Origin: Nonomuraea sp. NEAU-A123
GTDB taxonomy: Bacteria > Actinomycetota > Actinomycetes > Streptosporangiales > Streptosporangiaceae
NCBI RefSeq assembly: GCF_018603905.1
Contig: NZ_JAHFZZ010000009.1
Span: 62,001 to 126,000 of the forward strand
DNA: 64,000 bases
Reading direction: 5' to 3'
Shown: positions 50,118 through 60,098 of the stretch, piece after piece
How the letters are laid out: each line of letters opens with the position of its first letter
Numbering within the stretch: the first letter of the stretch is position 1
Position numbers and translations under genes: made by a program
Notes under the pieces: generated by a model
The model's database searches: none
Told to the model about the DNA's origin: nothing
What the model saw: the letters and a program-made list of their open reading frames with translations, nothing else

Positions 50118-51423
50118 CGACCACAAGCCGCCGAAACTCTCGGATATCCCGGCATTCGCCGACTACATCGCCAAGGACTGGGACGTCCCCGACCGCACTC
50201 CGCCCGTCGTCCCCGGCGCCGCCGAGGCCGCCGCCGCCCACCGGTTACGGCTGGCCGCCGCGCTCCCCGGCCGGACCGTCGTGGTGTCCGCGGGCCGGGC
50301 CCCGGTACGCAGCAACGACACCGCCTACGGCTTCCGCCCCGGCAGCGACTTCTTCTGGCTCACCGGCTGCGTGGCCGAGGACGCCGTGGCGGTGGTCAGG
50401 GACGGTGACGCGGTCGTGTATCTGCCCGTCCCCGCCTATCCGGGTGAGCCGGGGTTCTTCGCCGACGCCGCCCACGGAGAGCTGTGGGTGGGCGCGGCCC
50501 CCGGTCTGGGCGAGTGGTCGGCGGCGCTGGGCGTCGAGGTCAGGCCGCTGGCGGACTTCGACGGCACGGTCAGCACCGATGAGGACCTCGCCAGGACGCT
50601 GGCCGAGCTGCGCATGATCAAGGACGCCTGGGAGATCGGCCAGCTCCGGGAGGCGGTGGACCGGACGGTCGAGGGCTTCGCCGCCGTGCTCGCCGAGATC
50701 CCGGCCGCGATCGCCGGGGCGGGCGAGCGCTGGCTGCAGGGCACGTTCGACCGGTACGCCAGGGCGTACGGCAACGGCCCCGGCTACGCGACGATCGTGG
50801 GCAGCGGCCCGCACGCCCCGACCCTGCACTGGGTGAGCTGCGACGGCCCGGTGCTGCCGGACGAGCTGCTGCTGCTCGACATGGGCGTGGAGGTACGCAG
50901 CCACTACACCGCGGACGTCACCCGCACCTTCCCCGCCTCCGGCACCTTCTCACCCGCCCAGCGCCAGGTGCACGACCTGGTCGAACGGGCGCACCGGGCG
51001 GCACTCGCGCAGGCCGCCCCCGGCCACCGGTTCACCGACTTCCACCACGCCGCCATGGAGGTCATCGCGCACGGGCTCGACGACTGGGGCATGCTGCCCG
51101 TCTCGGTGGACGAGGCGCTGTCGGAGCGCGGCCAGCACCACCGCCGCTACCTGATCTGCGGCATCGGCCACCATCTCGGGCTGGACGTGCACGACTGCGC
51201 CAAGGCCGCGCCCGAGGCCTACCACGGGGCGCTCATCGAGCCGGGCATGGTGTTCACCGTCGAGCCCGGCCTGTACTTCCACGCCCACGATCAGACCGTG
51301 CCGCCCGAGCTGCGCGGGATCGGCGTGCGCATCGAGGACGACCTGCTGGTCACGGCGGACGGCACCGAGGTGCTCTCCGCCGCGCTGCCCCTCTCCGCGA
51401 GTGACCTGGAGAACTGGCCATAA
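50110..51423 (+). CDS. Xaa-Pro aminopeptidase (M24, PepP-like)
   Basis: 437 residues. The N-terminal domain (about 1-175) has NDTAYGFRPGSDFFWLTG; the C-terminal pita-bread fold carries all five metal ligands: two Asp in LDMGVEVRSHYTADVTRTFP, His in GIGHHLGLDVHD, Glu in VFTVEPGLYF and Glu in GIGVRIEDDLLVT. It releases the residue before proline, complementing the prolyl aminopeptidase upstream, with which it overlaps by eight bases. It is the last gene of the operon. Confidence 0.93.
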   Translation: MTDDHKPPKLSDIPAFADYIAKDWDVPDRTPPVVPGAAEAAAAHRLRLAAALPGRTVVVSAGRAPVRSNDTAYGFRPGSDFFWLTGCVAEDAVAVVRDGDAVVYLPVPAYPGEPGFFADAAHGELWVGAAPGLGEWSAALGVEVRPLADFDGTVSTDEDLARTLAELRMIKDAWEIGQLREAVDRTVEGFAAVLAEIPAAIAGAGERWLQGTFDRYARAYGNGPGYATIVGSGPHAPTLHWVSCDGPVLPDELLLLDMGVEVRSHYTADVTRTFPASGTFSPAQRQVHDLVERAHRAALAQAAPGHRFTDFHHAAMEVIAHGLDDWGMLPVSVDEALSERGQHHRRYLICGIGHHLGLDVHDCAKAAPEAYHGALIEPGMVFTVEPGLYFHAHDQTVPPELRGIGVRIEDDLLVTADGTEVLSAALPLSASDLENWP

Positions 51424-51523
51424 AACCGCGAATCATACGAAACCACAGAAACTCCGAAGCCTGATCGTGTACGTTCCATCGTTTGCACGGCACTGATCAC
51501 ATTCCGGCAGTAGGGGTTAAGGC

Positions 51524-54500
51524 ATGTCTTCGTGGCCCGAGCGGCTCGAAACGGCGATCGGCATGTGGCGGCAGGGGGACCTGGACGGAGCGGCGGCGGT
51601 GCTTCGGGAGGTCGTGGTCTCCGGCGACGGAACCGTCGCCCCCGAGGCTTCGCATCTGCTCGGCCGCCTCCTGCAGGACAGGGGTGATCTGGAAGGCGCG
51701 CGGGCGGCGCACCGCTCGGTGATCGCCTCGGGGCATCCGGTGTTCGCGCAGCGCTCCGCGATCTCCCTCGGCCTCATGCTGGTCGACGCCGAGCAGTGGG
51801 CGCTGGCCTGCCGCCCCCTGCGGCTCGCCGCCACGGGCGCCGATGCCGACCTCTCTGTGATGGCCGACGTCTCCCTCGTACGCGTGCTGCGCAGGCTCGG
51901 CGACCTCGACGGCGCCGCGGAGGCGCTGGCGCGGGCCAGGCGCACTGACCACCCTGGGGTCGCCGAGCTCACGGAGGGCCTGGAGGACACGCGGTGGCCG
52001 GACGACGGCGGCGAACGCGAGCGCCAGGCCTGGGACGCCTTCGACGCGATCACCGGACTGCTCGACGATGAGGACTACGACGGGTCCAACGACGAGATCA
52101 TTCTGACCGGCCTGAACCAGATGCTCGCCCACGGGATGCCCGGGCTCTGCTCCCAGGCGGCGTTCCGGCTGTACTCGATCTACGCGGACCGGGCGGAGTT
52201 CGAGGACTGCCGCCGCGTCATGGAGCACGCGATCGCGGTCGGCGATCCGGCCGAGCGCGGCCTGGCCGAGAAGCTGCTCGGCGCGGTCCTGTTCGACCTG
52301 GGCGAGCTCGTCGAGGCCCGGGACGCCTACAGGCGCGCGGCCGAGGATCACCGCCCGGAGGTCCGGCTCGACGCGCTCATCCAGGAGTCGAAGTTCACCC
52401 GCGAACTCGGCGACGAGCAGGGCGCCCGGGCCATCCTGTGGCGCGTGGTCGAGTCGGGCCACCCGCGCTTCGCCCTGGAGGCGCGGGCCTGCCTGGGACA
52501 GGTGTACTCCGAGGCCGGTGAGGTGGACGAGGCCGTCGCCTGCTGGCGGGTGGTGCTCGGGAGCGACTCGGAGTTCCACCAGGGCGCTGTGGCCTGCCTG
52601 GGGCTGCTGCTGCACGGGCTGGCCGGGGACGACCCGCGGCGGGCCGAGGTCGTCGCGCTGCTCGGGCAGGCCGCCGAGCTCGACGACTCCGACGTGGCGT
52701 TCCAGGCGCAGATGACGCTCGCGTACGCCGAGGGCGCCGTCCGCGGCCCGGACGAGGCGCTGGAGCAGGCCGTCGACGACTGCGACACCGCCCTGGAGCT
52801 GATCCGCGCGGACGACCTCGCCCAGGCCCGCGCGCTGCTGCGCCGGGTGATCGACGCCGGCCTCCCGGTCCAGTCCGCGCGCGCCTGCGCCATGCTGGCC
52901 ACCCTCGAGTACGGCGAGGGCGACGTGGAGCAGGCGTACGAGCTGCTCGAGTACGTCGCGGACGGCGACGACTATGTCAACGGCTTCGCCGCCGCCGTGA
53001 ACCGGCACCTCATCGCCGGGATCGGCGCCCCACATCCGATGCTCGCCGCTCTTGTCAGCTACCAGCGGCTCGGCCGGGAGGCTGGGATCGCGGCCTACCA
53101 GGAGTGCGCCAGGCATCCGGATCCGGCCGTGTCGGCGCTGGCCAAGAGCATGCTCGCGCAGGTGTACGTGTCGCTCGGGGTGCCGCGTTCGCAGGGGATC
53201 GAGCTGCTCGACGAGGCCGCCGCGGCCGGCGATCCGCTGGCGCTCTCGCACGCCGCCGTCATCTCCTCGATCATCCGTGACGGCGACGAGGACGAGGAGG
53301 TCGTCGAGCTGCTGCGCCGCGCCCACGCGGACGGCCATCCGGCGCTGGCGCCGTGGGTGGCCCAGGCGCTCGGCGCGGCGCTCGAAGGCCGGGACGACGC
53401 CGACGGAGCCCTGGCCGCCTACGCGGCCGTCTGCGAGCATCCGGGCCTGAGCGCCGAGGCCGAGGCGAAGCTGCTGCACATCCTGGAGAACCGTCGCGAC
53501 CTGCCCGGCGTGGCGGCCGTACACGAGCGGATCATGGCCCGCGGCGACCGGCTCCGGGCGCCGCGCAGCGCCTGGCTGCTCGGGTTCACCCGGGTCCGCA
53601 TGGACGACTTCGAGGCCGCGCGCCACGCGTTCGACCAGGTCGATGAGGACCATCCGGAGCTCGCCGACGACGGCGTGTTCGCGCGCGGGCTCCTCGACCA
53701 CGACTTCGCGGGCGCCTCCGCCGTGCTGGCGGCCATCGGGGAGCGCGGTGACGACCATCGCTCGTTCATGAACACCTGGCTCATGCTGGAGGCCGCCCAC
53801 GCCTGGCAGCGCGCCGGGGACGTGGCCGCCGCCGACGCCGCGCTGTCCCTGGCGATCGCGTGCGGCCACCCGGAGCGCGTCCAGGAGGCCGCGCTGTACC
53901 TCGGCGCGCTGCGCAACGACGGGGGCGACCACGCCGGCGCCGTCGAGGCGTGGACCGTCGCCGCCGACGGGGACAGCGAGCACAACGCGATACTGGGCGC
54001 GAAGGGGCTCGGTAAGGCGCTGGCCTCGCTCGGCGACCTGGCCGGCGCCGCCACCGCCTACCGGCGGGCGCTGGACGCCCTGGACTCGGACGACGACGAC
54101 TACGTCCGGCTCCTGGACGTCCTGACCGGGGTACTCGTGGCCGCGGGCCGGGTGGCCGAGGCTCGCGAGCTCCAGGTGTCCGCGACCGGCGACGGACCGC
54201 ACGTGCATCTGGTGATCGGCGCCGCACTCGAAGAGGCCGGCGAGCTCGACGCGGCTGCCGCGCAGTACGAGCAGGCGATCAATGGCGATCCCGACTTCGA
54301 GCCCGACGCCGAGCCCGGTGCTGGTTTCGGCACCGAAGCCGGCCCTGGGCCGGACACCGAGGTCGCCGCCACGGCGGGCGTCATGCTGGCCCGGCTGCTC
54401 GGCCGCCGGGGCGAGGCGGGACGGGCCGCCGAGGCCGCCGCACGGGCCATCGCCTCCTTCGAACAGCTCGCCGCGGCGGGTGACGAGTCCTCCGGGGAGA

Positions 54501-57500
54501 ACATCCCGCTCATCGCGTACGAACTCGGCGACTACCTGACCGAAGCCGGAGACACCGAGGCCGCGCGTACGGCGTACGAGCGGGCCGCCACCGCGGACGA
54601 CCCCTCCATCCGGCTACCCGCCAAGGAGCGTCTCGGCACCGCGAGCCCGAACGAACTGGCCATGCTCCGGCTGGACGAGAACGACCGGGCGGGCGCGCTG
54701 GAGCTCTTCACCCAGGCGTACGGCTCACCGGAGGTCGCCGAGCTGCACATCACCCTGTACGAAGGCAACCTCACAGAGGCCCGGCCCCTGCTGGAACGCG
54801 CGACGACCGCTAACCGGGCGGAGGCGACCGACCTCATCCTCGGCGCCGCGCTGGAGCGGTTGCGCGCCGGCGCGGACGGCGCCCGCGAGCTGTACGAGCT
54901 GGTGCTGGAGTTCGGCACGCCCGAGCAGGTGGCCATGGCCTGCGACAGCTTCGGCCTCGCCTACGACCTGGCCGGAGACATCGACGCCGCCGCCGAGACG
55001 CTCACGCTGGGCGCGGCCGTCGATCATCCGGCCGCGCTGGCCTGCCTGCGCCGCCTGCTCGGCGTACTGGCGCTGCAAGAGGACGTCGACGCCCTGGAGG
55101 CGGCCGCGCGGCGCGCGGTCGGCAGTGGCGACCCCGAGACGGTCACCCTGGGCGTCTGGACGCTGGGCGACGTGGCCAAGACCCGGGGCGACCTCGCGGG
55201 GGCGGCGGCGGCCTACCGCGAGGCGATCGAGGGCGCCGACCCGGACACCGTCTCCTACATCCGGGTCGAACTCGGCCAGACACTCCACCGACTCGGCGAC
55301 ACGACGGCCGCGCACCGCGAGCTGGAAGCGGTGCTGACCTGCGACAACCCCAGCCAAGTCCTGCTGGCGGGCATCCAGCTGGGCGCCTGGCTGGCCGACG
55401 ACGGGCGGCTGGCGGGCGCCGCGGAGGCGTTCGGGGCCGCCGCGGCCGCCGGTCTGCGTCATCCGAATCCGGGTGAGCACGACCGCGAGTACCACGGGAT
55501 GGCCCTGAACAACCTGGCCGCCGTCGCCTACGAGGCCGCCGAGGCGGGCGACCACGCCGTTGCCGTCCGCGCACTGCACCTCGGGGCCGCGGGCGGGGCG
55601 CACGACGACGCCGTGCAGCTCGCCAAGGAGCACGCGTCGGCCGCCGTCGAGCGAGGCGACCTGGACGCCGTCCGCACGTACTACAAGGGCGCCGCCGCCT
55701 TCCTCCCGGACGGCGACCCGCGCCTGCTGATGGAGCTCGCCGGACTCCTCACCGAGCACGGCGCCCCGGCCGAGGCCCGCGCGCTGCTGGAGCCGCTCAC
55801 CACCGCGGGCGACCCGCGCGTACGGCTCGCGGCGACCACACAACTGCTGCCGCTGCTCCAAGAGATGGGCGAGGAGCACCTGGCCCTGGAACTCGCCGCC
55901 CGCGCCGCCGGCCACCCATCGCCCCTCCCCTTGCCGGAGACCGTACAGCCCCCGGTCCAAGAGGATTCCGAACCCGAAGACATCGGCGCGTTCCCCGAAC
56001 TGGACATCGTCGTCCCCGCCGGACTGCCGGGCAGCACGGAAGGGGTCGAGGAGGACGAGCTGCTCTCGATCCTCGAGGCGTACGGCGACGAGGAAGGCCC
56101 GAGCACGCTCGACTCCCTGCGCTGGCTGATGCGCAACCAGTCCGGCACCCCCACCGCGGGCGCCGCGGGACGGCAGGTCATCCGGGCCGCCCGCGAGAGC
56201 GTCGCGGACGACCCCGCCGAGGCGCGCGCGATGCTGGAGCTGGTCGTCGCGTACGGCGATCCGGAAGAGGTGGCCACCGCCTACGACGACCTCGGCGACA
56301 TCGCCTGCTATCACGAGGACGACATGGAAGCCGCCGTCGCCGCCTACCGGAAGGGCTCCGAGGTCGATCATCCGGCCGCGCTGACCCCGCTGCGCAGCCT
56401 GATGCTGGCGCAGTTGCAGGTGAAGGACTTCGACGGCGTCGCGGCGACCGCCCAGCGCGCGGTGACCAGCGGCGACATGGAGACGATGGCCGCCGGTTAC
56501 TGGATGTGGGGCGACGCGCGCCGGCACCGCGGCGACACCGACGCCGCCATACGGCTGTACCGGCAGGGCATCGGCACGGGGTCCGCGGAGCTCAGCCCGC
56601 GTATCCGCGTCGACCTGGCCCGTACGCTGCGCGACCGTGGCGAGGGCGAGGCGGCCCGCGCCGAGCTCGGAGGCGCGGCTGAGATCGGCGACACCGATGT
56701 CCGCGCGCAGGCGGGCAACCTGCTCGGCAAGTGGGCCTTCGAGGACGGCGACCTGGCGGCCTCGGCCGAGGCGTTCGGCCGGGTGGCCGCCATCGAGGTG
56801 GGCCCGGACGACCCTGACCTGCTGTCGGAGCTGGTGGAGATGGCCGCCGACAACGTGATCGTGGTCGCCAACCGGGCCTTCACCGAGGGCGACCACCAGG
56901 TGGCGGTACGCGCGCTGGCGCTGGCCGCCCGGGCCGGCGAGGCGCAGGAGGCGCTCAAGGTGGCCGGAAAGCGCGCCACCGAGCTGGCCGAGGCGGGCGA
57001 CCGCGCGAGCGCGGTGCTGTACATCGAGAGCGCCGTGGGCTTCCTGCCCGATCCCGACCCCGACCTGGAGATCCAGCTGGCCGACCTGTACGCCGCCGCC
57101 GGCGAGGTCGCCGAGGCGCGGGCCAGGTACGAGCGGCTGGTCGACCACCCCGACGCCCACGTACGGCTGGTCGCCGGCGGCCGGCTGGTCCCGTTGCTGC
57201 GCGTGGCGGGCGACGCCGCCGGTCTGGCGGACGTCACCCAGCGCTTGACGGACGACTCCGCCGAAACCGAGCTGGACCCGGGCGCGCAGGCCCTGCTGGC
57301 GAGCGTGCTGGGCCTGATGCAGAACGAGCACGGCGACAGTGAGGGCGCGCTGCGCACGTTGCGGCAGGCCGCGGAGAGCGGCGAGCCCGCCGCCCTGGTC
57401 ACGCTGGGGCAGGCGCTGGTGGACGCGGGTGAGGTCGGGGAGGCCCGCGAGGTGCTGGGCCGCGTCGCCGACGTGGACAGCAGGCTCAGCCGCCGCGCCC

Positions 57501-57979
57501 TGGTCCTGCTCGGCCAGACCTATCACGACGAGGACGCGGGCCGGGCCCGCGAGCTGTACCTGCGCGTCGTGGAGATGGCGGGTGAGGCCGGCGGCATGGC
57601 GACGGTGGTCGCCAAGATGTACCTGGGGGCGCTGGCCAAGCGGGAGCGTGACTGGCCCGAGGCGTTGCGCTGGTACCAGCAGGTGATCGACTCGGGCAAC
57701 GAGAACCAGGCGCCCCTGGCGGCCGCGCACCTGGGCGAGCTGGCGTACTGGCTGGGCGACCGCGGCTCGGCGGTGCGCTACTACGAGCTCACCCTGGCCA
57801 CCGACACGCGGCAGCCCGACCTGGTGGGCGAGGCCGCGTACCGGCTGGGCGAGATCCGGCACGGCGACGGCGACCTGGACCTGGCCAGAAAGCACCTGCG
57901 GCGAGCGGTCGAATCAGGCGACGAAGGCTTCGCCGCCCAGGCCCGGACCCTGCTCGCCAAGCTCGGCGAGGGAGCCTGA
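51524..57979 (+). CDS. Giant tetratricopeptide/Sel1-type repeat protein
   Basis: 2151 residues, one uninterrupted frame, no signal peptide or membrane segment. It is built almost wholly of roughly 36-residue helical repeats with the pattern W.LG......GD...A...Y..A...GDP, acidic and Ala-rich. Residues about 1122-1462 are repeated at about 1566-1914; the copies share collinear text such as YYKGAAAFLPDGDPRLLMEL versus YIESAVGFLPDPDPDLEIQL. An acidic, proline-rich linker (about 1465-1545) separates them. AGGGG precedes the ATG. No enzymatic domain is seen, so a scaffold or protein-binding role is inferred. Confidence 0.85.
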   Translation: MSSWPERLETAIGMWRQGDLDGAAAVLREVVVSGDGTVAPEASHLLGRLLQDRGDLEGARAAHRSVIASGHPVFAQRSAISLGLMLVDAEQWALACRPLRLAATGADADLSVMADVSLVRVLRRLGDLDGAAEALARARRTDHPGVAELTEGLEDTRWPDDGGERERQAWDAFDAITGLLDDEDYDGSNDEIILTGLNQMLAHGMPGLCSQAAFRLYSIYADRAEFEDCRRVMEHAIAVGDPAERGLAEKLLGAVLFDLGELVEARDAYRRAAEDHRPEVRLDALIQESKFTRELGDEQGARAILWRVVESGHPRFALEARACLGQVYSEAGEVDEAVACWRVVLGSDSEFHQGAVACLGLLLHGLAGDDPRRAEVVALLGQAAELDDSDVAFQAQMTLAYAEGAVRGPDEALEQAVDDCDTALELIRADDLAQARALLRRVIDAGLPVQSARACAMLATLEYGEGDVEQAYELLEYVADGDDYVNGFAAAVNRHLIAGIGAPHPMLAALVSYQRLGREAGIAAYQECARHPDPAVSALAKSMLAQVYVSLGVPRSQGIELLDEAAAAGDPLALSHAAVISSIIRDGDEDEEVVELLRRAHADGHPALAPWVAQALGAALEGRDDADGALAAYAAVCEHPGLSAEAEAKLLHILENRRDLPGVAAVHERIMARGDRLRAPRSAWLLGFTRVRMDDFEAARHAFDQVDEDHPELADDGVFARGLLDHDFAGASAVLAAIGERGDDHRSFMNTWLMLEAAHAWQRAGDVAAADAALSLAIACGHPERVQEAALYLGALRNDGGDHAGAVEAWTVAADGDSEHNAILGAKGLGKALASLGDLAGAATAYRRALDALDSDDDDYVRLLDVLTGVLVAAGRVAEARELQVSATGDGPHVHLVIGAALEEAGELDAAAAQYEQAINGDPDFEPDAEPGAGFGTEAGPGPDTEVAATAGVMLARLLGRRGEAGRAAEAAARAIASFEQLAAAGDESSGENIPLIAYELGDYLTEAGDTEAARTAYERAATADDPSIRLPAKERLGTASPNELAMLRLDENDRAGALELFTQAYGSPEVAELHITLYEGNLTEARPLLERATTANRAEATDLILGAALERLRAGADGARELYELVLEFGTPEQVAMACDSFGLAYDLAGDIDAAAETLTLGAAVDHPAALACLRRLLGVLALQEDVDALEAAARRAVGSGDPETVTLGVWTLGDVAKTRGDLAGAAAAYREAIEGADPDTVSYIRVELGQTLHRLGDTTAAHRELEAVLTCDNPSQVLLAGIQLGAWLADDGRLAGAAEAFGAAAAAGLRHPNPGEHDREYHGMALNNLAAVAYEAAEAGDHAVAVRALHLGAAGGAHDDAVQLAKEHASAAVERGDLDAVRTYYKGAAAFLPDGDPRLLMELAGLLTEHGAPAEARALLEPLTTAGDPRVRLAATTQLLPLLQEMGEEHLALELAARAAGHPSPLPLPETVQPPVQEDSEPEDIGAFPELDIVVPAGLPGSTEGVEEDELLSILEAYGDEEGPSTLDSLRWLMRNQSGTPTAGAAGRQVIRAARESVADDPAEARAMLELVVAYGDPEEVATAYDDLGDIACYHEDDMEAAVAAYRKGSEVDHPAALTPLRSLMLAQLQVKDFDGVAATAQRAVTSGDMETMAAGYWMWGDARRHRGDTDAAIRLYRQGIGTGSAELSPRIRVDLARTLRDRGEGEAARAELGGAAEIGDTDVRAQAGNLLGKWAFEDGDLAASAEAFGRVAAIEVGPDDPDLLSELVEMAADNVIVVANRAFTEGDHQVAVRALALAARAGEAQEALKVAGKRATELAEAGDRASAVLYIESAVGFLPDPDPDLEIQLADLYAAAGEVAEARARYERLVDHPDAHVRLVAGGRLVPLLRVAGDAAGLADVTQRLTDDSAETELDPGAQALLASVLGLMQNEHGDSEGALRTLRQAAESGEPAALVTLGQALVDAGEVGEAREVLGRVADVDSRLSRRALVLLGQTYHDEDAGRARELYLRVVEMAGEAGGMATVVAKMYLGALAKRERDWPEALRWYQQVIDSGNENQAPLAAAHLGELAYWLGDRGSAVRYYELTLATDTRQPDLVGEAAYRLGEIRHGDGDLDLARKHLRRAVESGDEGFAAQARTLLAKLGEGA

Positions 57980-57989
57980 CGCGTAGGGT

Positions 57990-59627
57990 TCAGGCGAGAC
58001 GCAGGACGCCCTCCACCGCGCCCAGGGAGAGCGTCTTGTAGCCCACCGAGTCGAACAGGACCGTGATCCGGTCCGGCTCGCGGCGCATGACCGTCCCGCG
58101 CCCCCACGCGTTGTGCTCGACCTTCGCGTGCAGCGGGAACGGCCCGTCACCGGTCGCGATGGGCTCCGCGCCGTCCCGGCAGGTGTCGCAGGTGCGGCAG
58201 GCCGCGTCGTACGGCTCGCCGAAGTACTCCAGCAGGAAGCGGCGGCGGCACCCGGTCGTCTCCGCGTAGCCGCGCATCATGTCGATCCGCGAGTCGTCGA
58301 CGCGATGGCGGATCTCGTCGAGCTCGACCGCCCGCGCGGCCGCCTGCTCCGGCGGCGGGCCGCCGCGCGCATAGCGCAGGTCGCCGGAGTCGGTGACGGT
58401 CACCGCCTCGGCCTGTTCCAGCAGGTTGACCAGGCTCGTGAGCTGCGAGGCGCTCACCTCCAGCAGGGCGCGCAGCTCGGTGGCGGGTACGGTGCCGCCG
58501 TGCTCCTTCACCAGGGTCGCCACCCGCAGCAACGCGTCCGCGTCGGCCCGGCCGCTGGCGAAGAAGCGGCGCAGGCCGAGATCCTCCGAGCGGTAGAACA
58601 GCACGGCCGAGGCGGGCTGGCCGTCGCGGCCCGCCCGGCCGATCTCCTGGTAGTAGGAGTCGGGCGACTCGGGCGGCGCCGCGTGCAGCACGTACCGGAC
58701 ATCGGGCCGGTCGATGCCCATCCCGAACGCCGACGTCGCCACCACGGTGTCCACCTCGCCCGCCGTGAAGAGCCCGTGGACGCGGGTCCGCTCGGCCGTC
58801 CGCATTCCGGCGTGGTACGGCTCGGCGTGGCGACCCAGCCCGGTCAGCAGCGCGGCGTACTCCTCGGCCTCGCGCCGGGTGGCGACGTAGACCAGGCCGA
58901 GCCCGGCGAGGGACGCGGCGTGCTCGGCCAGGGCCTGGCTCTTGTCGTCGTCGCTGACGAACCGGCGCACCTCCAGCCGGATGTTGGGCCGGTCGAACCC
59001 CCGCACGATCTGCACCGGGTCCTTCAGGCCGAGGGAGCGGACGATCTCCTCCCGGACATTCGGCGCCGCCGTGGCGGTCATCGCCACCACCGGCGGGTGC
59101 CCCAGGCGCTCGATGACTTTGCCCAGCCGCAGGTAGTCGGGGCGAAAGTCGTGCCCCCATGAGGAGACGCAGTGGGCCTCGTCGACCGCGATGAGCGACG
59201 GCTTGGCCTTGGCCAGCTGGGCGACGACGTCGGGCTTGGCGAGCTGCTCGGGAGACAGGAACACGAACTCCGCCTCCCCCGCCGTGACCTTCTCCAGCCC
59301 CGCCTTGACCGAGGAGGTGGAGTTGACCGCCACGGCCCCGCCCGCGTCGGCCTTCTGCAGGCCCATCACCTGGTCCCGCTGCAACGCGATGAGCGGCGAG
59401 ACGACCACGGTCGGACCGTCGCGCAGTTGCGCGGGCACCTGGTAGACCGCCGACTTGCCGGCGCCGGTCGGCATGACCAGCAGCACGTCACGTCCGTCGA
59501 GCAGGTGTTCCATCGCCTCCTGCTGGCCCGGCCGCAGGTCCTGCCAGTCGAAGGTCTGCCGGGCCGTCGCCCGCAGCCGCCGTCCCCGCCGCCCGAACCT
59601 GCTGTTGAGCCTCGCCCGTAATCCCAT
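57990..59627 (-). CDS. recQ: RecQ-family ATP-dependent DNA helicase
   Basis: 545 residues. Helicase motifs in order: I VMPTGAGKSAVYQVP, II VDEAHCVSSWGHDFRPDY, III AMTATAAPN, V SAFGMGIDRPDVRYVLH, VI YYQEIGRAGRDGQ. A zinc-binding module with four Cys (TGCRRRFLLEYFGE, then CRTCDTC) and a short winged-helix-like tail follow. There is no HRDC domain, so it is the shorter actinobacterial form. AGGAGGGG lies four bases before the ATG. It is convergent with the giant repeat gene with only ten bases between the stops. Confidence 0.94.
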   Translation of the reverse strand: MGLRARLNSRFGRRGRRLRATARQTFDWQDLRPGQQEAMEHLLDGRDVLLVMPTGAGKSAVYQVPAQLRDGPTVVVSPLIALQRDQVMGLQKADAGGAVAVNSTSSVKAGLEKVTAGEAEFVFLSPEQLAKPDVVAQLAKAKPSLIAVDEAHCVSSWGHDFRPDYLRLGKVIERLGHPPVVAMTATAAPNVREEIVRSLGLKDPVQIVRGFDRPNIRLEVRRFVSDDDKSQALAEHAASLAGLGLVYVATRREAEEYAALLTGLGRHAEPYHAGMRTAERTRVHGLFTAGEVDTVVATSAFGMGIDRPDVRYVLHAAPPESPDSYYQEIGRAGRDGQPASAVLFYRSEDLGLRRFFASGRADADALLRVATLVKEHGGTVPATELRALLEVSASQLTSLVNLLEQAEAVTVTDSGDLRYARGGPPPEQAAARAVELDEIRHRVDDSRIDMMRGYAETTGCRRRFLLEYFGEPYDAACRTCDTCRDGAEPIATGDGPFPLHAKVEHNAWGRGTVMRREPDRITVLFDSVGYKTLSLGAVEGVLRLA

Positions 59628-59678
59628 GCACCCCTCCTGGTTGTGCGCGGCCAGTACCCCCAGGCGCGCTCACCGAAC

Positions 59679-60098
59679 TCAGCGCGGCGCCCATTCGGGC
59701 AGCCAGCCGGGCCGGTGGCGGTAGCCGTACGCGAGGAGCCGGAGAACGTCGCAGGCCGGGCCCCTGTCACAGGTCTCGCCATGGCCGTGCTCGGCGAGCA
59801 GTCGCAGCTCGGCCGCGCAGCGGGCCATCACGTCGCTGGGGTCGTGGCGGGCGATGTGCACGGCGTCCCGCATGGACGGGCCGTCACCGGCGTCGCCGGT
59901 GATGCAGACCGCGCCGCGGAAGGCCGACGGGTCACCGAAGCCGACGAACTCCTGCCCGTTGGTCATGGTGACGAAGTCGTCGCCGTCGTACCACTCCCTG
60001 ATGGGGTCGTAGGACCACGGGCCGGGAGTCGCCGCCTCGGCCGTCGTGTTGTCGGCCTCGATCGTGGCGCGGAGCCAGGACAGCAGATCGTCGGTCAA
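59679..60098 (-). CDS. DUF6221 family protein
   Basis: 139 residues that fit the small actinobacterial DUF6221 family: LLSWLRATIEADNTTAEAAT with PGPWSYDP, then RDAVHIARHDPSDVMARCAAE and a C-terminal CDRGPACDVLRLLAYGY. Family proteins are often found in phage and plasmid regions; the function is unknown. The TTG start at 60098 overlaps the YchJ stop (TTGA), so the two are coupled. Confidence 0.75.
   Translation of the reverse strand: MTDDLLSWLRATIEADNTTAEAATPGPWSYDPIREWYDGDDFVTMTNGQEFVGFGDPSAFRGAVCITGDAGDGPSMRDAVHIARHDPSDVMARCAAELRLLAEHGHGETCDRGPACDVLRLLAYGYRHRPGWLPEWAPR

Noticed and set aside
54725..57895. 1056-codon and other long minus-strand frames opposite the giant repeat gene
   Set aside because: They are antisense shadows produced by high GC third positions. 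The plus strand has the ribosome site and coherent repeat protein.
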